From Pleurodeles waltl (taxonomy: Eukaryota > Chordata > Amphibia > Caudata > Salamandridae), in contig NC_090440.1 in assembly GCF_031143425.1 (NCBI RefSeq), positions 1,265,095,123 through 1,265,159,122 on the forward strand: a DNA stretch of 64,000 nt. Reading direction: 5' to 3'. A program made the translations under genes and the position numbers. Positions 10,201 to 23,255 of the stretch are shown here, piece by piece. The notes under the pieces are model-generated. The model did no database searches, was not told where the DNA came from, and saw nothing but the letters and a program-made list of their open reading frames with translations. Numbering within the stretch: position 1 is the stretch's first letter; each line of letters opens with the position of its first letter.

Positions 10201-13200
10201 AAACCTGTGCATTTTTTAAAACTAGAGACCTAGGGGAATGCAAGATGGGGTGACTTGTGGGGCTCTGACCAGGTTCTGTTACCCAGAATCCTTTGCAAAC
10301 CTCAAAATTTGGCAAAAAAAACACTTTTTCCTGTCATTTTGGTGACAGAAAGTTCTGGAATCTGAGAGGAGCAACAAATTTCCTTGTGGGTATGCCTAGC
10401 GCCTGCAACAAGATATGCCCCAAAACACAACATGGACACATCACATTTTTTCACAGAAAACAGAGTTGTTTCTTGCAAAGTGCCTACCTGTAGATTTTGG
10501 CCTCTAGCTCAGCCGGCACCTAGGGAAACCTACCAAACCTGTGCATTTTTTTAAACTAGAGACCTAGGGGAATCCAAGATGGGGTGACTTGTGGGGCTCT
10601 GACCAGGTTCTGTTACCCAGAATCCTTTACAAACCTCAAAATTTGGCTAAAAAACACATTTTCCACAAATTATGGTGACAGAAAGTTCTGGAATCTGAGA
10701 GGAGGCACAAATTTCCTTCCACCCAGTGTTCCCCCAAGTCTCCCGATAAAAATGATACCTCACTTGTGTGGGTAGGCCTAGCGCCCGCGACAGGAAATGC
10801 CCCAAAGCACAACGTGGACACATCCCATTTTTTGAAAGAAAACAGAGCTGTTTTTTGCAAAGTGCCTACCTGTAGATTTTGGCCTCTAGCTCAGCCGGCA
10901 CCTAGGGAAACCTACCAAACCTGTGCATTTTTTAAAACTAGAGACCTAGGGGAATCCAAGATGGGGTGACTTGTGGGGCTCTGACAGGTTCTGTTACCCA
11001 GAATCCTTTGCAAACCTCAAAATGTGGCTAAAAAAAACACATTTTTCTCACATTTCGGTGACAGAACGTTCTGGAATCTGAGAGGAGCCACAAATTTCCT
11101 TCCACCCAGCGTTTCCCCAAGTCTCCGGATAAAAATGGTACCTCACTTGTGTGGGTATGCCTAGCGCCCGCGACAGGATATGCCCCAAAACACAATGTGG
11201 ACACATCACATTTTTTCACAGAAAACAGAGCTGTTTTTTGCAAAGTGCCTACCTGTAGATTTTGGCCTCTAGCTTAGCCGGCACCTAGGGAAACCTACCA
11301 AACCTGTGCATTTATTAAAACTAGAGACCTCGGGGAATCCAAGATGGGGTGACTTGTGGGGCTCTGACCAGGTTCTGTTACCCAGAATCCTTTGGAAACG
11401 TCAAAATTTGGCTAAAAAAACACTTTTTCCTGTCATTTTGGTGACAGAAAGTTCTGGAATCTGAGAGGAGCCACAAATTTCCTTCCACCCAGCATTCCCC
11501 CAAGTCTCCCGATAAAAATGGTATCTCACTTGTGTGGGTATGCCTAGCGCCCGCGACAGGATATGCCCCAAAACACAACGTGGGCACATCACATTTTTTC
11601 ACAGAAAACAGAGCTGTTTTTTGCAAAGTGCCTACCTGTAGATTTTGGCCTCTAGCTCAGCCGGCACCTAGGGAAACCTACCAAACCTGTGCATTTTTTA
11701 AAACTAGAGACCTAGAGGAATCCAAGATGGGGTGACTTGTGGGGCTCTGACCAGGTTCTGTTTCCCAGAATCCTTTGCAAACCTCAAAATGTGGCTAAAA
11801 AAACACATTTTTCTCACATTTCGGTGACAGAAAGTTCTGGAATCTGAGAGGAGGCACAAATTTCCTTCCGCCCAGTGTTCCCCCAAGTCTGTCGATAAAA
11901 ATGATACCTCACTTGTGTGGGTAGGCCTAGCGCCGCGACAGGAAATGTCCCAAAACACAGCGTGGGCACATCCCATTATTTGACAGAAAACAGAGCTGAT
12001 TTTTGTAAAGTGCCTACCTGTAGATTTTAGCCTCTAGCTCAACCGTCACCTAGGGAAACCTACCAACCCTGTGCATTTTTTTAAACTAGAGACCTAGGGG
12101 AATCCAAGATGGGGTGACTTGTGGGGCTCTGACCAGGTTCTGTTACCCAGAATCCCTTGCAAACCTCAAAATTTGGATAAAAAAACACATTTTACTCACA
12201 TTTCGGTGACAGAAAGTTCTGGAATCTGAGAGGAGGCACAAATTTCCTTCCACCGAGCGTTCCCCTAAGTCTCCCGATAAAAATGATACTTCACTTGTGT
12301 GGGTAGGCATATCGCCCGCGACTTGAAATGCCCCAAAGCACAACGTGGACACATCCCATTTTTTTACAGAAAACAGAGCTGTTTTTTGCAAAGTGCCTAC
12401 CTGTAGATTTTGGCCTCTAGCTTAGCCGGCACCTAGGGAAACCTACCAAACCTGTGCATTTTTTAAAACTAGAGACCTAGGGGAATCCAAGATGGGGTGA
12501 CTTGTGGGGCTCTGACCAGGTTCTGTTACCCAGAATCCTTTGCAAACCTCAAAATTTGGCTAAAAAAACACTTTTTCCTGTCATTTCGGTGACAGAAAGT
12601 TCTAGAATCTGAGAGGAGCCACAAATTTCCTTCCACCCAGCGTTCCCCCAAGTCTCCCGATAAAAATGGTACCTCACTTGTGTGGGTAGGCCTAGCGCCC
12701 GCTGACAGGATATGCCCCAAAACACAACGTGGACACATCCCATTTTTTCACAGAAAATAGAGCTGTTTTTTGCAAAGTGCCTACCTGTAGATTTTGGCCT
12801 CTAGCTCAGCCGGCACCTAGGGAAACCTACCAAACCTGTGCATTTTTTTAAACTAGAGACCTAGGGGAATCCAAGATGGGGTGACTTGTGGGGCTCTGAC
12901 CAGGTTCTGTTACCCAGAATCATTTCCAAACCTCAAAATTTGGCAAAAAATACACTTTTTCCAGTCATTTTGGTGACAGAAAGTTCTGGAATCTGAGAGG
13001 AGCAACAAATTTCCTTCCACCCAGCGTTTCCCCAAGTCTCCCGATAAAAATGGTACCTCACTTGTGTGGGTATGCCTAGCGCCTGCAACAAGATATGCCC
13101 CAAAACACAACATGGACACATCACATTTTTTTACAGAAAACAGAGCTGTTTTTTGCAAAGTGCCTACCTGTAGATTTTGGCCTCTAGCTTAGCCGGCACC

Positions 13201-14059
13201 TAGGGAAACCTACCAACCCTGTGCATTTTTTTTGAACTAGAGACCTAGGGGAATCCAAGATGGGGTGACTTGTGGGGCTCTGACCAGATTCTGTTACCCA
13301 GAATCCCTTGCAAACCTCAAAATGTGGATAAAAAAACACATTTTACTCACATTTCGGTGACAGAAAGTTCTGGAATCTGAGAGGAGGCACAAATTTCCTT
13401 CCACCGAGCGTTCCCCTAAGTCTCCCGATAAAAATGATACCTCACTTGTGTGGGTAGGCATATCGCCCGCGACAGGAAATGCCCCAAAGCACAACGTGGA
13501 CACATCCCATTTTTTTACAGAAAACAGAGCTGTTTTTTGCAAAGTGCCTACCTGTAGATTTTGGCCTCTAGCTTAGCCGGCACCTAGGGAAACCTACCAA
13601 ACCTGTGCATTTTTTAAAACTAGAGACCTAGGGGAATCCAAGATGGGGTGACTTTTGGGGCTCTGACCAGGTTCTGTTACCCAGAATCCTTTGCAAACCT
13701 CAAAATTTGGCTAAAAAAACACTTTTTCCTGTCATTTCGGTGACAGAAAGTTCTGGAATCTGAGAGGAGCCACAAATTTCCTTCCACCCAGCGTTCCCCC
13801 AAGTCTCCCGATAAAAATGGTACCTCACTTGTGTGGGTAGGCCTAGCGCCCGCGACAGGATATGCCCCAAAACAAAACGTGGACACATCCAATTTTTTCA
13901 CAGAAAACAGAGCTGTTTTTTGCAAAGTGCCTACCTGTAGATTTTGGCCTCTAGCTCAGCCGGCACCTAGGGAAACCTACCAAACCTGTGCATTTTTAAA
14001 AACTAGAGACCTAGGGGAATCCAAGATGGGGTGACTTGTGGGGCTCTGACCAGGTTCTG
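7211..14059 (+). repeat. HOR copy 2, 18 monomers, 6849 bp (order a-r)
   Basis: Monomer starts: 7211 a, 7595 b, 7978 c, 8362 d, 8745 e, 9127 f, 9511 g, 9895 h, 10279 i (truncated), 10613 j/s, 10994 k, 11378 l, 11761 m, 12143 n, 12526 o, 12910 p, 13294 q, 13677 r. Same monomers, same lengths and same two internal scars (the 49-bp loss in i and the j/s hybrid) as copy 1. Visible differences from copy 1 are few, for example 8844-8848 ccttccacaaag where copy 1 has ccttaaacaaag, and the j monomer with ttttccacaaatta where copy 1 has ttttcctcaaatta. Near identity implies recent amplification of the whole 6.85-kb unit. Confidence 0.95.
10279..10612 (+). repeat. Truncated i monomer, second copy (49-bp deletion)
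   Basis: The junction is at 10385/10386, exactly 6849 bp after the one in copy 1 and with the same joined sequence. Identical by descent with 3430-3763. Confidence 0.93.
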
Positions 14060-16358
14060 TTACCCAGAATCCTATGCAAACCTCAAAATTTGTCCAAAAA
14101 AACACTTTTTCCTGTCATTTCGGTGACAGAAAGTTCTGGAATCTGAGAGGAGGCACACATTTCCTTCCACCCAGCATTCCCCCATGTCTTCCGATAAAAA
14201 TGGTACCTCACTTGTGTGGGTAGGCCTAGCGCCCGCGACAGGATATGCCCCAAAACAAAACGTGGACACATCCCATTTTTTCACAGAAAACAGAGCTGTT
14301 TTTTGCAAAGTGCCTACCTGTAGATTTTGGCCTCTAGCTCAGCCGGCACCTAGGCAAACCTACCAAACCTGTGCATTTTTGAAAACTAGAGACCTAGGGG
14401 AATCCACGATGGGGTGACTTGTGGGGCTCTGACCAGGTTCTGTTACCCAGAATCCTTTCCAAACCTCAAAAGTTGGCAAAAAATACACTTTTTCCTGTAA
14501 TTTTGGTGACAGAAAGTTCTGGAATCTGAGAGGAGCCACAAATTTCCTTCCACCCAGCGTTTCCCCACGTCTACCGATAAAAATGGTACCTCACTTGTGT
14601 GGGTATGCCTAGCGCCTGCGACAGGATATGCCCCAAAACACAATGTGGACACATCACATTTTTTCACAGAAAACAGAGCTGTTTTTAGCAAAGTGCCTAC
14701 CTGTAGATTTTGGCCTCTAGCTCAGCCGGCACCTAGGGAAGCCTACCAAACCTGTGCATTTTTGAAAACTAGAGACCGAGGGGAATCCAACATGGGGTGA
14801 CTTGTGGGGCTCTGACCAGGTTCTGTTACCCAGAATCCTATGCAAACCTCAAAATTTGGCAAATTAAAACACATTTTCCTGTCATTTCGGTGACAGAAAG
14901 TTCTGGAATCTGAGAGGAGGCACAAATTTCCTTCCACCCAGCATTCCCCCAAGTCTTCGGATAAAAATGGTTCCTCACTTGTGTGGGTAGGCCTAGCGCC
15001 CGCGACAGGATATGCCCCAAAGCACAGCGTGGACACATCCCATTTTTTTACAGAAAACAGAGCTGTTTTTTGCAAAGTGCCTACCTGTAGATTTTGGCCT
15101 CTAGCTTAGCCGGCACCTAGGGAAACCTACCAACCCTGTGCATTTTTTTAAACTAGAGACCTAGGGGAATCCAAGATGGGGTGACTTGTGGGGCTCTGAC
15201 CAGGTTCTGTTACCCAGAATCCCTTGCAAACCTCAAAATTTGGATAAAAAAACACATTTTACTCACATTTCGGTGACAGAAAGTTCTGGAATCTGAGAGG
15301 AGGCACAAATTTCCTTCCACCAAACGTTCCCCTAAGTCTCCCGATAAAAATGATACCTCACTTGTGTGGGTAGGCCTAGTGCCCGCGTCAGGATATGCCT
15401 CAAAACACGACGTGGACACATCACATTTTCAGAAAGAAAACGGATCTGTTTATTACTAAGTGCCTAGCTGTGGATTTTGGCCTCTAGCTCAGCCGGCACC
15501 TGGGAAAACCTAGCAAACATGCACATTTTTTAAAACTAGACACCTAGGGGAATCCAAGATGGGGTGACTTGTGGGGCTCTGACCAGGTTCTGTTACCCAG
15601 AATCCTTTGCAAACCTCAAAATTTGGCAAAAAAAACACTTTTTCCTGTCATTTCGGTGACAGAAAGTTCTGGAATCTGAGAGGAGCCACAAATTTCCTTC
15701 CACAAAGCGTTCCCCCAAGTCTCCCGATAAAAATGGTACCTCACTTGTGTGGGTAGGCCTAGCGCCCGCGACAGGATATGCCCCAAAAACACAACGTGGA
15801 CACATACAATTTTTTCACAGAAAACAGAGCTGTTTTTTGCAAAGTGCCTTCCTGTAGATTTTGGCCTCTAGCTCAGCCGGGTTAGGGAAACCTACCAAAC
15901 CTGTGCATTTTTTAAAACTAGAGACCTAGGGGAATCCAAGATGGGGTGACTTGTGGGGCTCTGACCAGGTTCTGTTACCCAGAATCCTTTGCAAACCTCA
16001 AAATTTGGCTAAAAAACAAATTTTCCTCAAATTATGGTGACAGAAAGTTCTGGAATCTGAGAGGAGCCACAAATTTCCTTCCACCCAGTGTTCCCCCAAG
16101 TCTCCCGATAAAAATGATACCTCACTTGTGTGGGTAGGCCTAGCGCCCGCGTCAGGATATGCCTCAAAACACGACGTGGACACATCACATTTTTAGAAAG
16201 AAAACAGAGCTGTTTTTTTACTAAGTGCCTAGCTGTAGATTTTGGCCTCTAGCTCAGCCGGCACCTAGGGAAACCATAGCAAACATGCACATTTTTGAAA
16301 ACTAGAGACCTAGGGGAATCCAAGATGGGGTGACTTGTGGGGCTCTGACCAGGTTCTG

Positions 16359-16742
16359 TTACCCAGAATCCTATGCAAACCTCAAAATTTGGCAAATTAA
16401 AACACTTTTTCCTGTCATTTCGGTGACAGAAAGTTCTGGAATCTGAGAGGAGCCACAAATTTCCTTCCACCCAGCGTTCCCCCAAGTCTCCCGATAAAAA
16501 TGGTAGCTCACTTGTGTGGGTAGGCCTAGTGCCCGCGACAGGATATGCCCCAAAACACAACGTGGACACATCCCTTTTTTTCACAGAAAATAGAGCTGTT
16601 TTTTGCAAAGTGCCTACCTGTAGATTTTGGCCTCTAGCTTAGCCGGCACCTAGGGAAACCTACCAAACCTGTGCATTTATTAAAACTAGAGACCTCGGGG
16701 AATCCAAGATGGGGTGACTTGTGGGGCTCTGACCAGGTTCTG
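16359..16742 (+). repeat. g/k hybrid monomer
   Basis: The left part is g: caaattaaaacac, ggtagctcac, catccctttttttcac and gaaaatag up to about 16591. The right part is k: agcttagccgg from about 16640, gcatttattaaaac and gacctcgggg. The crossover lies in the identical stretch between about 16591 and 16640. The monomer keeps normal length (384 bp) although 1483 bp are missing relative to copy 2. Confidence 0.88.
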
Positions 16743-17890
16743 TTACCCAGAATCCTTTGGAAACATCAAAATTTGGCTAAAAAAACACTTTTTCCTGTCA
16801 TTTTGGTGACAGAAAGTTCTGGAATCTGAGAGGAGCCACAAATTTCCTTCCACCCAGCATTCCGCCAAGTCTCCCGATAAAAATGGTATCTCACTTGTGT
16901 GGGTATGCCTAGCGCCCGCGACAGGATATGCCCCAAAACACAACGTGGGCACATCACATTTTTTCACAGAAAACAGAGCTGTTTTTTGCAAAGTGCCTAC
17001 CTGTAGATTTTGGCCTCTAGCTCAGCCGGCACCTAGGGAAACCTACCAAACCTGTGCATTTTTTAAAACTAGAGACCTAGAGGAATCCAAGATGGGGTGA
17101 CTTGTGGGGCTCTGACCAGGTTCTGTTTCCCAGAATCCTTTGCAAACCTCAAAATGTGGCTAAAAAAACACATTTTTCTCACATTTCGGTGACAGAAAGT
17201 TCTGGAATCTGAGAGGAGGCACAAATTTCCTTCCGCCCAGTGTTCCCCCAAGTCTGTCGATAAAAATGATACCTCACTTGTGTGGGTAGGCCTAGCGCCG
17301 CGACAGGAAATGTCCCAAAACACAGCGTGGGCACATCCCATTATTTGACAGAAAACAGAGCTGATTTTTGTAAAGTGCCTACCTGTAGATTTTAGCCTCT
17401 AGCTCAACCGTCACCTAGGGAAACCTACCAACCCTGTGCATTTTTTTAAACTAGAGACCTAGGGGAATCCAAGATGGGGTGACTTGTGGGGCTCTGACCA
17501 GGTTCTGTTACCCAGAATCCCTTGCAAACCTCAAAATTTGGATAAAAAAACACATTTTACTCACATTTCGGTGACAGAAAGTTCTGGAATCTGAGAGGAG
17601 GCACAAATTTCCTTCCACCGAGCGTTCCCCTAAGTCTCCCGATAAAAATGATACCTCACTTGTGTGGGTAGGCATATCGCCCGCGACTTGAAATGCCCCA
17701 AAGCACAACGTGGACACATCCCATTTTTTTACAGAAAACAGAGCTGTTTTTTGCAAAGTGCCTACCTGTAGATTTTGGCCTCTAGCTTAGCCGGCACCTA
17801 GGGAAACCTACCAAACCTGTGCATTTTTTAAAACTAGAGACCTAGGGGAATCCAAGATGGGGTGACTTGTGGGGCTCTGACCAGGTTCTG

Positions 17891-18274
17891 TTACCCAGAA
17901 TCCTTTGCAAACCTCAAAATTTGGCTAAAAAAACACTTTTTCCTGTCATTTCGGTGACAGAAAGTTCTAGAATCTGAGAGGAGCCACAAATTTCCTTCCA
18001 CCCAGCGTTCCCCCAAGTCTCCCGATAAAAATGGTACCTCACTTGTGTGGGTATGCCTAGCGCCTGCAACAAGATATGCCCCAAAACACAACATGGACAC
18101 ATCACATTTTTTTACAGAAAACAGAGCTGTTTTTTGCAAAGTGCCTACCTGTAGATTTTGGCCTCTAGCTTAGCCGGCACCTAGGGAAACCTACCAACCC
18201 TGTGCATTTTTTTTGAACTAGAGACCTAGGGGAATCCAAGATGGGGTGACTTGTGGGGCTCTGACCAGATTCTG
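17891..18274 (+). repeat. o/p hybrid monomer
   Basis: The left part is o: ttctagaatc and gcgttccccc up to 18010. The right part is p: gtatgcc from 18054, gcctgcaacaag, acatggacac. The crossover lies in the ~43-bp identical stretch 18011-18053. It replaces two monomers (o 12526 and p 12910 in copy 2) with one, a net loss of 384 bp. Confidence 0.92.
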
Positions 18275-21200
18275 TTACCCAGAATCCCTTGCAAACCTCA
18301 AAATGTGGATAAAAAAACACATTTTACTCACATTTCGGTGACAGAAAGTTCTGGAATCTGAGAGGAGGCACAAATTTCCTTCCACCGAGCGTTCCCCTAA
18401 GTCTCCCGATAAAAATGATACCTCACTTGTGTGGGTAGGCATATCGCCCGCGACAGGAAATGCCCCAAAGCACAACGTGGACACATCCCATTTTTTTACA
18501 GAAAACAGAGCTGTTTTTTGCAAAGTGCCTACCTGTAGATTTTGGCCTCTAGCTTAGCCGGCACCTAGGGAAACCTACCAAACCTGTGCATTTTTTAAAA
18601 CTAGAGACCTAGGGGAATCCAAGATGGGGTGACTTTTGGGGCTCTGACCAGGTTCTGTTACCCAGAATCCTTTGCAAACCTCAAAATTTGGCTAAAAAAA
18701 CACTTTTTCCTGTCATTTCGGTGACAGAAAGTTCTGGAATCTGAGAGGAGCCACAAATTTCCTTCCACCCAGCGTTCCCCCAAGTCTCCCGATAAAAATG
18801 GTACCTCACTTGTGTGGGTAGGCCTAGCGCCCGCGACAGGATATGCCCCAAAACAAAACGTGGACACATCCCATTTTTTCACAGAAAACAGAGCTGTTTT
18901 TTGCAAAGTGCCTACCTGTAGATTTTGGCCTCTAGCTCAGCCGGCACCTAGGGAAACCTACCAAACCTGTGCATTTTTAAAAACTAGAGACCTAGGGGAA
19001 TCCAAGATGGGGTGACTTGTGGGGCTCTGACCAGGTTCTGTTACCCAGAATCCTATGCAAACCTCAAAATTTGTCCAAAAAAAACACTTTTTCCTGTCAT
19101 TTCGGTGACAGAAAGTTCTGGAATCTGAGAGGAGGCACACATTTCCTTCCACCCAGCATTCCCCCATGTCTTCCGATAAAAATGGTACCTCACTTGTGTG
19201 GGTAGGCCTAGCGCCCGCGACAGGATATGCCCCAAAACAAAACGTGGACACATCCCATTTTTTCACAGAAAACAGAGCTGTTTTTTGCAAAGTGCCTACC
19301 TGTAGATTTTGGCCTCTAGCTCAGCCGGCACCTAGGCAAACCTACCAAACCTGTGCATTTTTGAAAACTAGAGACCTAGGGGAATCCAAGATGGGGTGAC
19401 TTGTGGGGCTCTGACCAGGTTCTGTTACCCAGAATCCTTTCCAAACCTCAAAAGTTGGCAAAAAATACACTTTTTCCTGTAATTTTGGTGACAGAAAGTT
19501 CTGGAATCTGAGAGGAGCCACAAATTTCCTTCCACCCAGCGTTTCCCCACGTCTACCGATAAAAATGGTACCTCACCTGTGTGGGTATGCCTAGCGCCTG
19601 CGACAGGATATGCCCCAAAACACAATGTGGACACATCACATTTTTTCACAGAAAACAGAGCTGTTTTCTGCAAAGTGCCTACCTGTAGATTTTGGCCTCT
19701 AGCTCAGCCGGCACCTAGGGAAGCCTACCAAACCTGTGCATTTTTGAAAACTAGAGACCGAGGGGAATCCAACATGGGGTGACTTGTGGGGCTCTGACCA
19801 GGTTCTGTTACCCAGAATCCTATGCAAACCTCAAAATTTGGCAAATTAAAACACATTTTCCTGTCATTTCGGTGACAGAAAGTTCTGGAATCTGAGAGGA
19901 GGCACAAATTTCCTTCCACCCAGCATTCCCCCAAGTCTTCCGATAAAAATGGTTCCTCACTTGTGTGGGTAGGCCTAGCGCCCGCGACAGGATATGCCCC
20001 AAAGCACAGCGTGGACACATCCCATTTTTTTACAGAAAACAGAGCTGTTTTTTGCAAAGTGCCTACCTGTAGATTTTGGCCTCTAGCTTAGCCGGCACCT
20101 AGGGAAACCTACCAACCCTGTGCATTTTTTTAAACTAGAGACCTAGGGGAATCCAAGATGGGGTGACTTGTGGGGCTCTGACCAGGTTCTGTTACCCAGA
20201 ATCCCTTGCAAACCTCAACATTTGGATAAAAAAACACATTTTACTCACATTTCGGTGACAGAAAGTTCTGGAATCTGAGAGGAGGCACAAATTTCCTTCC
20301 ACCAAACGTTCCCCTAAGTCTCCCGATAAAAATGATACCTCACTTGTGTGGGTAGGCCTAGTGCCCGCGTCAGGATATGCCTCAAAACACGACGTGGACA
20401 CATCACATTTTCAGAAAGAAAACGGATCTGTTTATTACTAAGTGCCTAGCTGTGGATTTTGGCCTCTAGCTCAGCCGGCACCTGGGGAAACCTAGCAAAC
20501 ATGCACATTTTTTAAAACTAGACACCTAGGGGAATCCAAGATGGGGTGACTTGTGGGGCTCTGACCAGGTTCTGTTACCCAGAATCCTTTGCAAACCTCA
20601 AAATTTGGCAAAAAAAACACTTTTTCCTGTCATTTCGGTGACAGAAAGTTCTGGAATCTGAGAGGAGCCACAAATTTCCTTCCACAAAGCGTTCCCCCAA
20701 GTCTCCCGATAAAAATGGTACCTCACTTGTGTGGGTAGGCCTAGCGCCCGCGACAGGATATGCCCCAAAAACACAACGTGGACACATACAATTTTTTCAC
20801 AGAAAACAGAGCTGTTTTTTGCAAAGTGCCTTCCTGTAGATTTTGGCCTCTAGCTCAGCCGGGTTAGGGAAACCTACCAAACCTGTGCATTTTTTAAAAC
20901 TAGAGACCTAGGGGAATCCAAGATGGGGTGACTTGTGGGGCTCTGACCAGGTTCTGTTACCCAGAATCCTTTGCAAACCTCAAAATTTGGCTAAAAAACA
21001 AATTTTCCTCAAATTATGGTGATAGAAAGTTCTGGAATCTGAGAGGAGCCACAAATTTCCTTCCACCCAGTGTTCCCCCAAGTCTCCCGATAAAAATGAT
21101 ACCTCACTTGTGTGGGTAGGCCTAGCGCCCGCGTCAGGATATGCCTCAAAACACGACGTGGACACATCACATTTTTAGAAAGAAAACAGAGCTGTTTTTT

Positions 21201-22108
21201 TACTAAGTGCCTAGCTGTAGATTTTGGCCTCTAGCTCAGCCGGCACCTAGGGAAACCATAGCAAACATGCACATTTTTGAAAACTAGAGACCTAGGGGAA
21301 TCCAAGATGGGGTGACTTGTGGGGCTCTGACCAGGTTCTGTTACCCAGAATCCTATGCAAACCTCAAAATTTGGCAAATTAAAACACTTTTTCCTGTCAT
21401 TTCGGTGACAGAAAGTTCTGGAATCTGAGAGGAGCCACAAATTTCCTTCCACCCAGCGTTCCCCCAAGTCTCCCGATAAAAATGGTAGCTCACTTTTGTG
21501 GGTAGGCCTAGTGCCCGCGACAGGATATGCCCCAAAACACAACGTGGACACATCCCTTTTTTTCACAGAAAATAGAGCTGTTTTTTGCAAAGTGCCTACC
21601 TGTAGATTTTGGCCTCTAGCTCAGCCGGCACCTAGGGAAACCTACCAAACCTGTGCATTTTTTAAAACTAGAGACCTAGGGGAATCCAAGATGGGGTGAC
21701 TTGTGGGGCTCTGACCAGGTTCTGTTACCCAGAATCCTATGCAAACCTCAAAATTTGGCAAAAAAAAACACTTTTTCCTGTCATTTCGATGACAGAAAGT
21801 TCTGGAATCTGAGAGGAGGCACAAATTTCCTTCCACCCAGCATTCCCCCAAGTCTTCCGATAAAAATGGTACCTCACTTGTGTGGGTAGGCCTAGCGCCC
21901 GCGACAGGATATGCCCCAAAACACAACGTGGACACATCCCATTTTTTCACAGAAAACAGAGCTGTTTTTTGCAAAGTGCCTACCTGTAGATTTTGGCATC
22001 TAGCTCAGCCGGCACCTAGGCAAACCTACCAAACCTGTGCATTTTTTAAAACTAGAGACCTAGGGGAATGCAAGATGGGGTGACTTGTGGGGCTCTGACC
22101 AGGTTCTG

Positions 22109-22491
22109 TTACCCAGAATCCTTTGCAAACCTCAAAATTTGGCAAAAAAAACACTTTTTCCTGTCATTTTGGTGACAGAAAGTTCTGGAATCTGAGAGGA
22201 GCAACAAATTTCCTTCCACCCAGCGTTTCCCCAAGTCTCCTGATAAAAATGGTACCTCACTTGTGTGGGTATGCCTAGCGCCTGCAACAAGATATGCCCC
22301 AAAACACAACATGGACACATCACATTTTTTCACAGAAAACAGGGTTGTTTCTTGCAAAGTGCATACCTGTAGATTTTGGCCTCTAGCTCAGCCGGCACCT
22401 AGGGAAACCTACCAAACCTGTGCATTTTTGAAAACTAGAGACCTAGTGGAATCCAAGATGAGGTGACTTGTGGGGCTCTGACCAGGTTCTG
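22109..22491 (+). repeat. Full-length i monomer (reference for the 49-bp deletion)
   Basis: This copy has gagcaacaaat, gcctgcaacaag, acatggacac and gttgtttcttgc like the truncated i copies, plus the complete 49-bp central segment from about 22216 to 22264. Spacing to the next landmark is 383 bp. A second full-length i is at 40918-41300. Confidence 0.9.
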
Positions 22492-22873
22492 TTACCCAGA
22501 ATCCTTTACAAACCTCAAAATTTGGCTAAAAAACACATTTTCCTCAAATTATGGTGACAGAAAGTTCTGGAATCTGAGAGGAGGCACAAATTTCCTTCCA
22601 CCCAGTGTTCCCCCAAGTCTCCCGATAAAAATGATACCTCACTTGTGTGGGTAGGCCTAGCGCCCGCGACAGGAAATGCCCCAAAGCACAACGTGGACAC
22701 ATCCCATTTTTTGAAAGAAAACAGAGCTGTTTTTTGCAAAGTGCCTACCTGTAGGTTTTGGCCTCTAGCTCAGCCGGCACCTAGGGAAACCTACCAAACC
22801 TGTGCAGTTTTAAAAACTAGAGACCTAGGGGAATCGAAGATGGGGTGACTTGTGGGGCTCTGACCAGGTTCTG

Positions 22874-23255
22874 TTACCCATAATTCTTTGCAAACCTCAA
22901 AATTTGGCTAAAAAACACATTTTCCTCATATTTCGGTGACAGAAAGTTCTGGAATCTGAGAGGAGCCACACATTTCCTTCCACCCAGCGTTTCCCCAAGT
23001 CTCCCGATAAAAATGGTACCTCACTTGTGTGGGTATGCCTAGCGCCCGCGACAGGATATGCCCCAAAACACAACGTGGGCACATCAAATTTTTTCACAGA
23101 AAACAGAGCTGTTTTTTGCAAAGTGCCTACCTGTAGATTTTGGCCTCTAGCTCAGCCGGCACCTAGGGAAACCTACCAAACCTGTGCATTTTTTAAAACT
23201 AGAGACCTAGGGGAATCCAAGATGGGGTGACTTGTGGGGCTCTGACCAGGTTCTG
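22874..23255 (+). repeat. Extra monomer s (382 bp)
   Basis: Recognised by ttacccataattctttgc at its start (others have cagaatcc), ttttcctcatatttcgg, gtgggcacatcaaatttt, and the ending gcattttttaaaac. It sits between j and k. It is absent between j and k in HOR copies 1 and 2, but present at 41683 and 48968. Confidence 0.9.

Larger units (their letters stand above)
14060..19040 (+). repeat. HOR copy 3, shortened to 13 monomers (4981 bp)
   Basis: Starts: 14060 a, 14443 b, 14826 c, 15210 d, 15593 e, 15975 f, 16359 g/k hybrid, 16743 l, 17126 m, 17508 n, 17891 o/p hybrid, 18275 q, 18658 r. The offset to copy 2 is 6848-6849 bp up to 16359, then 5365, then 4981 from 18275 onward. So 1483 bp (part of g, all of h, i and j, part of k) and 384 bp (one monomer across o and p) are missing. 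Both losses leave a full-length hybrid monomer, as expected for unequal exchange in register. Confidence 0.93.
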
